A model generated the notes under the pieces. The model searched no databases and was not told where the DNA came from. It worked only from the letters and a program-made list of their open reading frames with translations. The position numbers and the translations under genes are program-made. Of a stretch of DNA of 64,000 nt, positions 9,723-16,524 are shown piece after piece (the stretch's first letter is position 1; each line of letters starts with the position of its first letter). The DNA comes from RGIG995 sp045543655 (GTDB taxonomy: Bacteria; Bacillota; Clostridia; Oscillospirales; UBA644), in assembly GCA_045543655.1 (NCBI GenBank), contig JAZPXN010000027.1, positions 1-64,000 of the forward strand, given 5' to 3'.

Positions 9723-11087
9723 ATGCGCAAAATTTTGGCAACCCTTCTCGCAACGGCTCTTTGCCTGACTCTGCTGGGAGGTCTCTCCTTCTCGGCAGCC
9801 ACCGTAGACGACTTCACGGTCGGCACCGCAGATACGGTTATCACCCTTCTCCCCGCAGACGGTACTCCCTCCGAGCAACCCGTTGCATCGAGCTCGAATC
9901 CCTTTGCAATCAAGGAAACCCACGGAGTTACCTATTGGAACTTCGGTGGCGGCGGAGACGGAAGAAGCGTAGCCTACGTTTTCGACGCTCCCGCTTCCGG
10001 GGATTATTATCTGGCAATCAACTATAATTCCAAAAACGCCCGGACGCTGCTGGTCACCGCAAACGGCGGTGCGACGCAAACCCTGTCCGTCGTGCAGAAC
10101 AGCACCGAATGGGGCGATAACACCGACGCCTCGAAGGTCAACTGGAATTATCATATCGTCAAGGTCACCCTGGTCAAGGGGAGCAACCGTCTCGTTCTCG
10201 GGATGAACGGAACGACCGGCGCTCCTATGTTCTCCGAGCTGAAGATTTGGCCTGTCTCCGAATGGCTGACCTCCGGCGATAATCCTACCGTGGTCAGCGC
10301 TACGGCAAAAGAATCGCTCTCCGGCTTTGACGCCACCGCATACGACGTAGGAAACGACGTCGGGACCATCTCCTGGGACGTGAATATTGCCATTCCCGGG
10401 ACCTACAAGGCCTTCGTTGCCTACTCCACCAGCTCTGGTGTGGCAACCAAACCCATCGGGGTTACCGTGGACGGATCTGAGGTTGCATCGGTCCCCCGCG
10501 CCAAAAACAGCACCTCCTACGGCAACGGCTGGAGCTTCGTTACCACCGATGAAATTACGCTTGAGGCCGGTACCGCATCCCTTGGCATGCAGGTTGGAGG
10601 AAGCTCTTATCTCGGAGCGCTTCGCCTGGAGCTGGTCAAGTCTGCCCTGCCCGACAGCCAGATGAAGGATCTGACCGTGAATTATACCGATGAATCCGCA
10701 TCCGGCACCGTTTATTCTCTGGACGTTACTTGGGAAAACGACGATTTCGTCTTTGACTATAACGCAGGCGTACAGGGCGCATGGAATCCGGACGATCACA
10801 CCTTCGGCGAAACCGCAAATGCGGGATGGACCGACAAAGATCTGACCGTCACCGTGGTCAACCACTCCAACGCCGCCGTGAAGGCCTCCTTAGCAGTCAC
10901 CGACGGTGACGCCGCGGACGCTCTGACCGTAACCTCCGACAAATCGGAAGCAACCCTTGCCACCGCTGAAAATACCGCCGTTGCAGACGCTCCGTCGGTC
11001 GTCTTCACGCTGACCATCAACGGCACGCCCACCGCCGCCGTTGCAAAGGTGGCCACGGCAACCATCACCTTTGCCGCCGGAAACTAA
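9723..11087 (+). CDS. Secreted carbohydrate-binding-module protein, paralogue of the GH2 C-terminus
   Basis: A 454-residue protein starting after AAAAGGAG, 30 bases behind the GH2 gene and so in the same operon. A signal peptide spans residues 1-24. Two CBM6/35-like beta-sandwich modules follow (about 30-175 and 180-300), then a ~130-residue C-terminal domain with NAGVQGAWNPDDHTF and VVNHSNAAVKAS. The two CBM modules align along their length with the third and fourth modules of the upstream GH2 protein (shared GVTYWNFG, LGMNGT-GAPMFS, SYLG-LRLELVK), so it arose by tandem duplication of the enzyme's 3' end. There is no catalytic domain; a glycan-binding or surface-display role is inferred. Confidence 0.85.
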   Translation: MRKILATLLATALCLTLLGGLSFSAATVDDFTVGTADTVITLLPADGTPSEQPVASSSNPFAIKETHGVTYWNFGGGGDGRSVAYVFDAPASGDYYLAINYNSKNARTLLVTANGGATQTLSVVQNSTEWGDNTDASKVNWNYHIVKVTLVKGSNRLVLGMNGTTGAPMFSELKIWPVSEWLTSGDNPTVVSATAKESLSGFDATAYDVGNDVGTISWDVNIAIPGTYKAFVAYSTSSGVATKPIGVTVDGSEVASVPRAKNSTSYGNGWSFVTTDEITLEAGTASLGMQVGGSSYLGALRLELVKSALPDSQMKDLTVNYTDESASGTVYSLDVTWENDDFVFDYNAGVQGAWNPDDHTFGETANAGWTDKDLTVTVVNHSNAAVKASLAVTDGDAADALTVTSDKSEATLATAENTAVADAPSVVFTLTINGTPTAAVAKVATATITFAAGN

Positions 11088-11106
11088 AAAAATAGGTATT
11101 TTCCTC

Positions 11107-11135
11107 TTGCAATTTCCCGAAAAATATGCTATAAT
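11107..11135 (+). promoter_or_regulatory. Promoter within the secreted-protein cluster
   Basis: TTGCAA at 11107-11112 and TATAAT at 11130-11135 are separated by 17 bp, with TGC before the -10 (extended -10). It could transcribe the 11190-13565 genes independently of the GH2 operon. Confidence 0.65.
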
Positions 11136-11189
11136 GGAGTCAATTAAATTGAAAACTCCCGCTTTTCCGGGAACGTACAGGAGTATTTT

Positions 11190-11735
11190 ATGAACGAAAA
11201 GAATCAAAAGCAATCGAAAAAATCTCTGATCATTATTTTGTTGCTGGCACTGTTGATCGTCGCTCTTATCGCCGTCTGCGTCTGGGCGATCTTCTTCCGG
11301 GAGCCTGATGACTCCAGCATTCTGCCTCCGGACTACGCTCCCATGGATCAGGACACCAACGCCACCGATATCGGGGATAGCACTTCCGACAAACTGGATG
11401 CTCCCGAGGGCGGCGGTGCGGTGGGACTCACCTACTCCGACGCGGTCGCGGTGGACCTTTCCGACAAGACGATCACCCTGATGTTCCAGAATCCCGGAAG
11501 ATCCCTGAACAACATGGTGCTTCAGATCATCGTTCAGGATACGCTTCTGGCACAGTCGGAGCTTCTCATCCCCGGCAAGCAGATCTTAAAGATGCCGCTG
11601 AAAGACGAAGCCGCCTCCAAGCTGGCGCCCGGTGGATACAAAGGGAAATTCGTCGTCAGCATCTATAACCCCGAAACCGGTGAAAAGAATATGATCGACG
11701 CGGAAGTGGAGATCACCGTCACCGTTGCGGAATAA
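11190..11735 (+). CDS. Membrane-anchored extracytoplasmic protein, unknown function
   Basis: A 181-residue protein preceded by AGGAG. It has a basic N-terminus (KNQKQSKK) and one strong transmembrane segment at ~13-35, then a Ser/Asp-rich linker and a ~110-residue beta-rich domain with the pattern TYSDAVAVDLSDKTITLMFQ. The domain looks like an Ig-like fold. The same-strand downstream gene at 12427 also has an N-terminal anchor and a similar-sized beta domain ending in SLPDDGEK-type strands. No enzyme motif was seen; it probably belongs to a cell-surface assembly with its neighbours. Confidence 0.7.
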   Translation: MNEKNQKQSKKSLIIILLLALLIVALIAVCVWAIFFREPDDSSILPPDYAPMDQDTNATDIGDSTSDKLDAPEGGGAVGLTYSDAVAVDLSDKTITLMFQNPGRSLNNMVLQIIVQDTLLAQSELLIPGKQILKMPLKDEAASKLAPGGYKGKFVVSIYNPETGEKNMIDAEVEITVTVAE

Positions 11736-11789
11736 CCGTAAAACCAAGAATAATTTATTACGTAATACAGAAAAAAAGGAGAATTCATT

Positions 11790-12311
11790 GTGAAAAAGAT
11801 TACGACCGTCCTTCTTGCCATCGCGCTGATCGCAACCCTTTCCCTCGCCTCCTTCGCAGCTACCGTAAATACCGTTCCCGGCGCCGAATCCAAGGATTAC
11901 TCCGTCGGCTACACTGCTATGACCCCCGCAGGCACCGTTTACTCCGTGGATATCGAATGGGACACCGATCTTGCGTTTGATTACAGCGCCGGGACCCAGG
12001 GCGCCTGGAATGCCGATGAACACAAATACTCCTCCACCACCGGTGCCGGCTGGACCGACAATACCTCCGAAGTAAAAGTGACCAACCACTCCAACGCCGC
12101 ACTCGTTGCCTCCATTGCCATCGTCGACGCCGCCGAGAACGACGGAGTTACCGTTACTGCCGACGCCGCCTCCAAGCCCCTTGCCACCGCCGTCAATACC
12201 GCGGCTGACAACGCCCCCTCCGTCACCTTCACCCTGACCGCTTCCGGTACCCCCACCGCCAGCATTGCGAAGGTTGCCACCGCCACCGTTTCTCTGGCCG
12301 CCGGTCAGTAA
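11790..12311 (+). CDS. Small secreted protein with the shared NHSNAA domain
   Basis: A 173-residue protein beginning at GTG 11790 after AAAAAGGAG. Its signal peptide ends near residue 23 (SLASFAA). The mature part starts SKDYSVGYTAM and carries the ~120-residue domain seen at the C-terminus of the 9723-11087 protein: IEWDTDLAFDYSAGTQGAWN, then GWTD, then VTNHSNAALVAS, ending with a strand pair rich in Ala/Thr/Val. Alone, the domain suggests a surface or matrix building block. No family name is known to me. Confidence 0.75.
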   Translation: MKKITTVLLAIALIATLSLASFAATVNTVPGAESKDYSVGYTAMTPAGTVYSVDIEWDTDLAFDYSAGTQGAWNADEHKYSSTTGAGWTDNTSEVKVTNHSNAALVASIAIVDAAENDGVTVTADAASKPLATAVNTAADNAPSVTFTLTASGTPTASIAKVATATVSLAAGQ

Positions 12312-12426
12312 TTTCAAATCCGATCTTCATTGCAGAGGCGGGGCTTTCCGCTTCGCCTCTGCTCTTGATCTTTGTTTCTTCCCGCGAAGGGACGAAGATG
12401 AAGAATATTTTCCCTTTTCAAAAGAG

Positions 12427-12933
12427 GTGTTAATCATCAAAAAGATCGTTTCCGCTTTAGCGGTGATTTGTGTGATTCTTGCCGTTACCACAGGAATCGT
12501 CCTTGCCGTGACCGGACGCCCTTCCGGAGAACGACCGGAATTCGTCCCGCCGGAATTTGACCGAAACGCCGTTTCCGGCGTCCCCACCGTTTCCGACGAT
12601 TTGGGTTGGTACGAGGTCTACAAAGCCGGAATGTCCTTCAAGGCAATGGTCTGCGGCGAAATCCGTATCCGGAACGGAGCCGCAAAGGTATATTTCACAA
12701 ATCCCGAAGAAAATACGCTTTGGCTGAAGCTTCGGGTCACGACCGAAAAAGGCGATATCCTGGCAGAAACCGGCTTGATCAAGCCCGGAGAATATCTGCC
12801 GGAAATCACCTTTGACAGCCTGCCGGACGACGGAGAAAAAATCATTCTTCGCCTCATGTCCTATCAACCCGATACCTATTACAGCGGCGGCTCCGTCACG
12901 CTGACCACCGCTGCGCAGATCAAAGGAGAGTGA
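12427..12933 (+). CDS. Membrane-anchored beta-domain protein with a non-ATG start
   Basis: About 168 residues, with an N-terminal transmembrane segment (KKIVSALAVICVILAVTTGI) followed by a ~120-residue beta-rich domain. There is no in-frame ATG near the start. The choices are GTG at 12427, which abuts the only SD-like AAAAGAGG, or an ATC at 12436 that stands where the typical MKKI start would be and sits 8 bases behind GAGG. Size and architecture resemble the 11190 protein, a probable paralogue. The stop overlaps the beginning of the next translation unit (3 bases before its ATG). Confidence 0.6.
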   Translation: MLIIKKIVSALAVICVILAVTTGIVLAVTGRPSGERPEFVPPEFDRNAVSGVPTVSDDLGWYEVYKAGMSFKAMVCGEIRIRNGAAKVYFTNPEENTLWLKLRVTTEKGDILAETGLIKPGEYLPEITFDSLPDDGEKIILRLMSYQPDTYYSGGSVTLTTAAQIKGE

Positions 12934-12935
12934 CC

Positions 12936-13565
12936 ATGAAAAAGCTTTTTGCGATTACCCTGACGGTTCTTTTCGTATTCACCGCCACAGGATCCGCTTT
13001 TGCCGCAGAGTTACCCCGGGAAGCCAAGGATTATTCCGTGGTCTATACCAATAATTGCAACGGCGTCACCGTCCCGGCGGAAGATGGAGCGGCTACCGGG
13101 AAATTACCTGCAGGCACCGCATTTTCTGCGGAAAATCTGCCGGATAACGCGAAACACCTCCGGATCTACCCCGTTCAATCCGACGAAAAAGACGTGCAAA
13201 AATGGATCGAAGACGCGCTTGCCGACGAATACGACGCGGCTGTCACTTATTACGTGGCCTGCACCGACGCCGATGACAAAGAGATCTCCAACCAAGGCGT
13301 AAAGGTCACGGTCGATGCGCCAAAGACCAACGAGGCCGTCACCGTTTACGCCATTGACGAAAACGGAAAAGCAACCGCCCTGACCGCCGTCGAAAAGGAC
13401 GGAAAGATCACTTTCACCGCCACCGGAGCCCAGCTTTACGCCTTCTGCGTTGCCACGAAGAACCCCTCGACCTCCGACGCCTCCGTTGGGATCCTTCTGC
13501 CCGTGGCCTGCGCGGCGCTTGCGGTAGCTGCCTTGATCAGAGCGAGAGCAAAAAAGGCGAACTGA
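12936..13565 (+). CDS. Cell-surface protein with C-terminal sorting-type signal
   Basis: A 209-residue protein starting at ATG 12936 behind AAAGGAG, only 2 bases after the previous stop. A signal peptide ends at SAFAAE. The mature region begins AKDYSVVYTNN, echoing SKDYSVGYT in the 11790 protein. The C-terminus has the plan of a sortase substrate: NPSTSD, a hydrophobic stretch, then RARAKKAN. NPSTSD is closer to the NPxTx motifs of class-B-type sortases than to LPxTG. Covalent attachment to the wall is inferred; simple membrane anchoring is the alternative. Confidence 0.7.
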   Translation: MKKLFAITLTVLFVFTATGSAFAAELPREAKDYSVVYTNNCNGVTVPAEDGAATGKLPAGTAFSAENLPDNAKHLRIYPVQSDEKDVQKWIEDALADEYDAAVTYYVACTDADDKEISNQGVKVTVDAPKTNEAVTVYAIDENGKATALTAVEKDGKITFTATGAQLYAFCVATKNPSTSDASVGILLPVACAALAVAALIRARAKKAN

Positions 13566-13599
13566 TCTTCAAAGCATGATTTCATACGAACGAATCTCC

Positions 13600-13635
13600 C
13601 GGGATGCCGAAATCAAAACGGCGTCCCGTTTTTTT
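13600..13635 (+). terminator. Terminator of the secreted-protein operon
   Basis: A 10-bp stem, 13600-13609 with 13619-13628 (one G-U pair), is followed by seven T residues. Confidence 0.85.
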
Positions 13636-13685
13636 ATTTTCGTTACTGTTTTCAATAGATCCCAAGGCCCCATAGCGAGATAATC

Positions 13686-13721
13686 AAAAAGGATAGAGGA
13701 TTCGTCTCCTCTATCCTTTTT
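13686..13721. terminator. Bidirectional terminator between convergent genes
   Basis: A perfect 15-bp stem, 13686-13700 with 13707-13721, has A and T tracts at its ends, so it can serve the minus-strand VWA gene ending at 13743 and back up the + strand operon. Confidence 0.85.
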
Positions 13722-13742
13722 CTCTGCCCAAACGCGGAGATA

Positions 13743-14384
13743 TTACTTTTTACCGTTCTTCTTCAGGCTCCTTTTCCAATCGGACGTGGCGAGAGGGCGG
13801 GCCTCCCGGACGGCGGAAATGGCTTCGTCCATAGCCATGAAGGAAGCCCGAATTCCACCGCAATCCTTATCGTACTGCACGGCGTTTTCCGGCTCGATTC
13901 CGATCTCCCGCGCAAATTCGTCGGCATCGATGTCGGCGGCGAGAAAGATAAACTCCCAACCGTATTTCTTCTGCATTGTTTCGATTTCGTTGCGGATCGA
14001 ATTGCGGTTGAAGGTGCGGCTGGCGTTCTCCATGCCGTCGGTGGTGATCAGAAAAACCGTATGCTCCGGCACGTCTTCGGGGCGGGCGTATTTATGGATA
14101 TTGCGGATATGCCGGATGGCGTTCCCCACCGCATCGCACAGGGCGGTACCCCCGGCGGGGAGGTAGTCGCTTCGGGTCATTTCCGGGATCTCGTCAATGG
14201 GGATACGGTCGTGAAGGACCTCCGACCGATCGTTAAAAAGAACGGTAGAGACGTAAGCGGTGCCCTCCTTCTGCTTCTGCTGCGCGAGTGCGGCGTTGAA
14301 TCCGCCTACGGTATCGTCCTCGCTGCCGTACATAGAGCCGCTGCGGTCGAGAATGAATACGACTTCCGTTGCGTTGTTTTTCAT
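13743..14384 (-). CDS. VWA-domain protein
   Basis: A 213-residue, essentially single-domain von Willebrand factor A protein. The start at 14384 follows AAAAGGAG and replaces an upstream ATG at 14441. The MIDAS motif D-x-S-G-S (FILDRSGSMYG, Asp13/Ser15/Ser17) and the distal LITTDGMEN are present. There is no signal peptide, so it is cytoplasmic. Similar stand-alone VWA proteins in Firmicutes neighbour macro-domain and MoxR genes, as here (14494 and 15439). It probably mediates metal-dependent protein-protein interaction; the partner is unknown. Confidence 0.85.
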   Translation of the reverse strand: MKNNATEVVFILDRSGSMYGSEDDTVGGFNAALAQQKQKEGTAYVSTVLFNDRSEVLHDRIPIDEIPEMTRSDYLPAGGTALCDAVGNAIRHIRNIHKYARPEDVPEHTVFLITTDGMENASRTFNRNSIRNEIETMQKKYGWEFIFLAADIDADEFAREIGIEPENAVQYDKDCGGIRASFMAMDEAISAVREARPLATSDWKRSLKKNGKK

Positions 14385-14493
14385 GGTATTTTCTCCTTTT
14401 CGAATAAAAAATATGGCTGTTGGATGTTTCCTTACAGCCATATTATAGCAGATTCGAGCCGGAAAAGGGTCGCTTGTCGGGAGACTTTTTCGG

Positions 14494-15306
14494 TCACACC
14501 CCCAAGGTGGGCTGATCGAACTCGTACAAAACCTGATTTACGTCGAAGATATTCTTATAATCCCCCGTGGTGACGAAATACTCAATAATCACGTCGAACA
14601 CCGTATTCCCCGATAAGCTGAGGCCTGCAGAGCGCAAAAGAAGCGCGGTCTCGTCGGGATTCAGCCGCAGAGCGATGGCAAAGGATACGGCCGTGCGCTT
14701 AGCGGGACGGTAATTTGGATTGCACTTAATCTTAGAAAAGGTCTTCTTGTCCACGTTGGCCCGCTTGTAGGCCTCCACGTCGGACAGCCCCTTGGCGTCG
14801 ATCATGGAAAACAAGGTTTCGGCAAAGCTTTTGTCCATGGCGTTCAGCCGGTCCTTCAGCGTTTTCGGCACCGGGGAAGCGGCGGCGATGGCATCGTCAG
14901 CCTCGTAAGAAGCAGAGATTCGTTTGCTCGTTGCCGCAGGGGCGTGAGGAAGCACGTCAAGGACACAGACGCCGAATTCCGGAAAGCACCGGTCTTCCAC
15001 GTAGGCCCGCACGGCGGCGGTACGGGAGTCGGAGGAATCCCTCCGAGGCGCCGAAAGATAGACGGCAAGCTCGTTTTCCTCCAAAAATTCCGAGATCGTT
15101 TCCACGGCTACGGACAGACAGTCCCCTCCGAAGGGGGCAAGGGAAAGAGCAAGGGCGTCCTTCTTTCCTTCCACAGCCGCCTTCAGCCAATCGGCGCAAT
15201 AAGACCGAGCCCGGGCAACGGTATCCCCTTTTGAAATAGCCGGAGGATCTGCCACCAGGGCATGACGGGGTATTTTCTGATCTCCCCGGATCAATTTTAA
15301 AGGCAC
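14494..15306 (-). CDS. Macro-domain-derived protein with C-terminal regulator-like domain
   Basis: A 270-residue protein from a GTG start at 15306 behind AGAGGAG. The first residues (MPLKLIRGD) match the usual beginning of macro domains, and the stretch EGKKDALALSLAPFGGD...ISEFLEENELAVYL matches the second half of one. The segment that should form the ADP-ribose-binding loops between them is very short, so the macro domain looks eroded. Residues ~150-270 form a helical domain (KTFSKIKCNPNYRPAKRTA, ALRLNPDETALLLRSAG) that resembles the XRE-like tail often fused to macro domains in Clostridia. The same NPDE/LSLDQ-type helical motif appears in the 20114 protein. Divergent from the MoxR operon. 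Confidence 0.6.
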   Translation of the reverse strand: MPLKLIRGDQKIPRHALVADPPAISKGDTVARARSYCADWLKAAVEGKKDALALSLAPFGGDCLSVAVETISEFLEENELAVYLSAPRRDSSDSRTAAVRAYVEDRCFPEFGVCVLDVLPHAPAATSKRISASYEADDAIAAASPVPKTLKDRLNAMDKSFAETLFSMIDAKGLSDVEAYKRANVDKKTFSKIKCNPNYRPAKRTAVSFAIALRLNPDETALLLRSAGLSLSGNTVFDVIIEYFVTTGDYKNIFDVNQVLYEFDQPTLGV

Positions 15307-15376
15307 GGTGATTCTCCTCTCAAATCGTTTTCTTCATTATATCATATTCCGGCGATTTTTGCAATACCCCCGAGGA

Positions 15377-15412
15377 TTTGTCCCGTATTTGGGACAAAGA
15401 ATCTGTTATAAT
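15377..15412 (+). promoter_or_regulatory. Palindromic operator and -10 box before the MoxR operon
   Basis: TTTGTCCC at 15377-15384 and GGGACAAA at 15391-15398 form a perfect inverted repeat with a 6-base spacer. TATAAT lies at 15407-15412, with no good -35, so the palindrome occupies the -35 region. It is located in the divergent intergenic space with the macro-derived gene. Confidence 0.6.
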
Positions 15413-15438
15413 GAAAAAAAACGATGGAGGCGTATTCT

Positions 15439-16524
15439 ATGAGCGTGTCGGAATCCGGATTATATCCCATGAATATCGGAAAACTGGTGGATCTTTTGTC
15501 GGAGGCCTACGTGGCTTTGATCCGGTCGGGCACCCCCTTCCGGGAATTTCCTTCCACCATGATCTGGGGCCCGCCCGGGGTGGGAAAATCCCAGGGAATC
15601 CGGCAGATCGGCCGGGAGATCGAAAGAAAGACGGGCAGAGCCGTAAAAATCACCGACGTGCGGCTTTTGCTCTTCAACCCGGTGGATCTGCGGGGCATTC
15701 CCACGGCAAACGCGGAAAAAACCCTGGCGGTGTGGCTGAAGCCCCAGATCTTCCAGATGGAAGAAGACGAAGACGTGGTCAATATTCTCTTTCTCGACGA
15801 GATCTCCGCGGCCCCGCCCTCGGTTCAGGCGGCGGCGTACCAGATCACCCTCGATCGCACCGTGGGAGAGCACCGGCTCCCGGAGAACTGCCTGATTATT
15901 GCCGCAGGGAATCGGGTGACCGACCGTTCCGTGGCCTACAATATGCCCCGGGCGCTGGCGAACCGTCTTTGCCATTTCGAGATCAAGGGGGACCCGTCGG
16001 AATGGCACGACTGGGCAATCCGGACGGGGATCCACCCTTACGTGACGGGATATCTGGAATACAATTCCGTAGCGCTGATGCGGGCCGGAGAGGATTCCGA
16101 TCTGGCCTTTCCCACGCCCCGTTCCTGGGAGATGGTCAGCAAGATTCTTCAGACCGTTCCCGGAAGCATAGATCGGCTCTATCCCCTGCTGATCGGCTGT
16201 GTCGGTCACACAACGGCGTCCGGCTTCCGCACGTGGACGGAGCTGTACGAATCCATGCCGAAGGTGGAGGGATTTTTGTCCGGGCGGGCGAAAGATCTTC
16301 CGAAATCAAAGGAATTACGGATCGCTCTGCGATCGGTTCTGGTGGATTATCTCCGTAAGCATCCGGATCCGGAAACGCTGAACCGGGCCATCGATCTGGC
16401 TTGCCGGTTCCCCTGGGACTTCCGCATCGACCTGATCCTGGACGGGCTTCTGATTCCGGAATTGCGACGCATGGTAATGGAAACGGATCTGTATCAAACG
16501 GCAAAGAGGGACGGATTGCTATGA
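15439..16524 (+). CDS. MoxR-type AAA+ ATPase
   Basis: A 361-residue ATPase. The start at 15439 is preferred because GGAGG lies 8 bases upstream; an ATG at 15424 overlaps that SD. Walker A is GPPGVGKS (44-51), Walker B ILFLDEISAAPP (~115-126), and a sensor region AGNRVTD follows. MoxR proteins work as chaperones that load or remodel a VWA-domain partner. Here the stop codon overlaps the ATG of a VWA protein (ATGA at 16521-16524), so the two are translationally coupled and almost certainly partners. The metal or complex they mature is unknown. Confidence 0.9.
   Translation: MSVSESGLYPMNIGKLVDLLSEAYVALIRSGTPFREFPSTMIWGPPGVGKSQGIRQIGREIERKTGRAVKITDVRLLLFNPVDLRGIPTANAEKTLAVWLKPQIFQMEEDEDVVNILFLDEISAAPPSVQAAAYQITLDRTVGEHRLPENCLIIAAGNRVTDRSVAYNMPRALANRLCHFEIKGDPSEWHDWAIRTGIHPYVTGYLEYNSVALMRAGEDSDLAFPTPRSWEMVSKILQTVPGSIDRLYPLLIGCVGHTTASGFRTWTELYESMPKVEGFLSGRAKDLPKSKELRIALRSVLVDYLRKHPDPETLNRAIDLACRFPWDFRIDLILDGLLIPELRRMVMETDLYQTAKRDGLL

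Noticed and set aside
15378..16358. Overlapping 326-codon frame in the MoxR gene
   Set aside because: Another frame of the same DNA; the MoxR frame has Walker motifs, an SD and coupling to the next gene.
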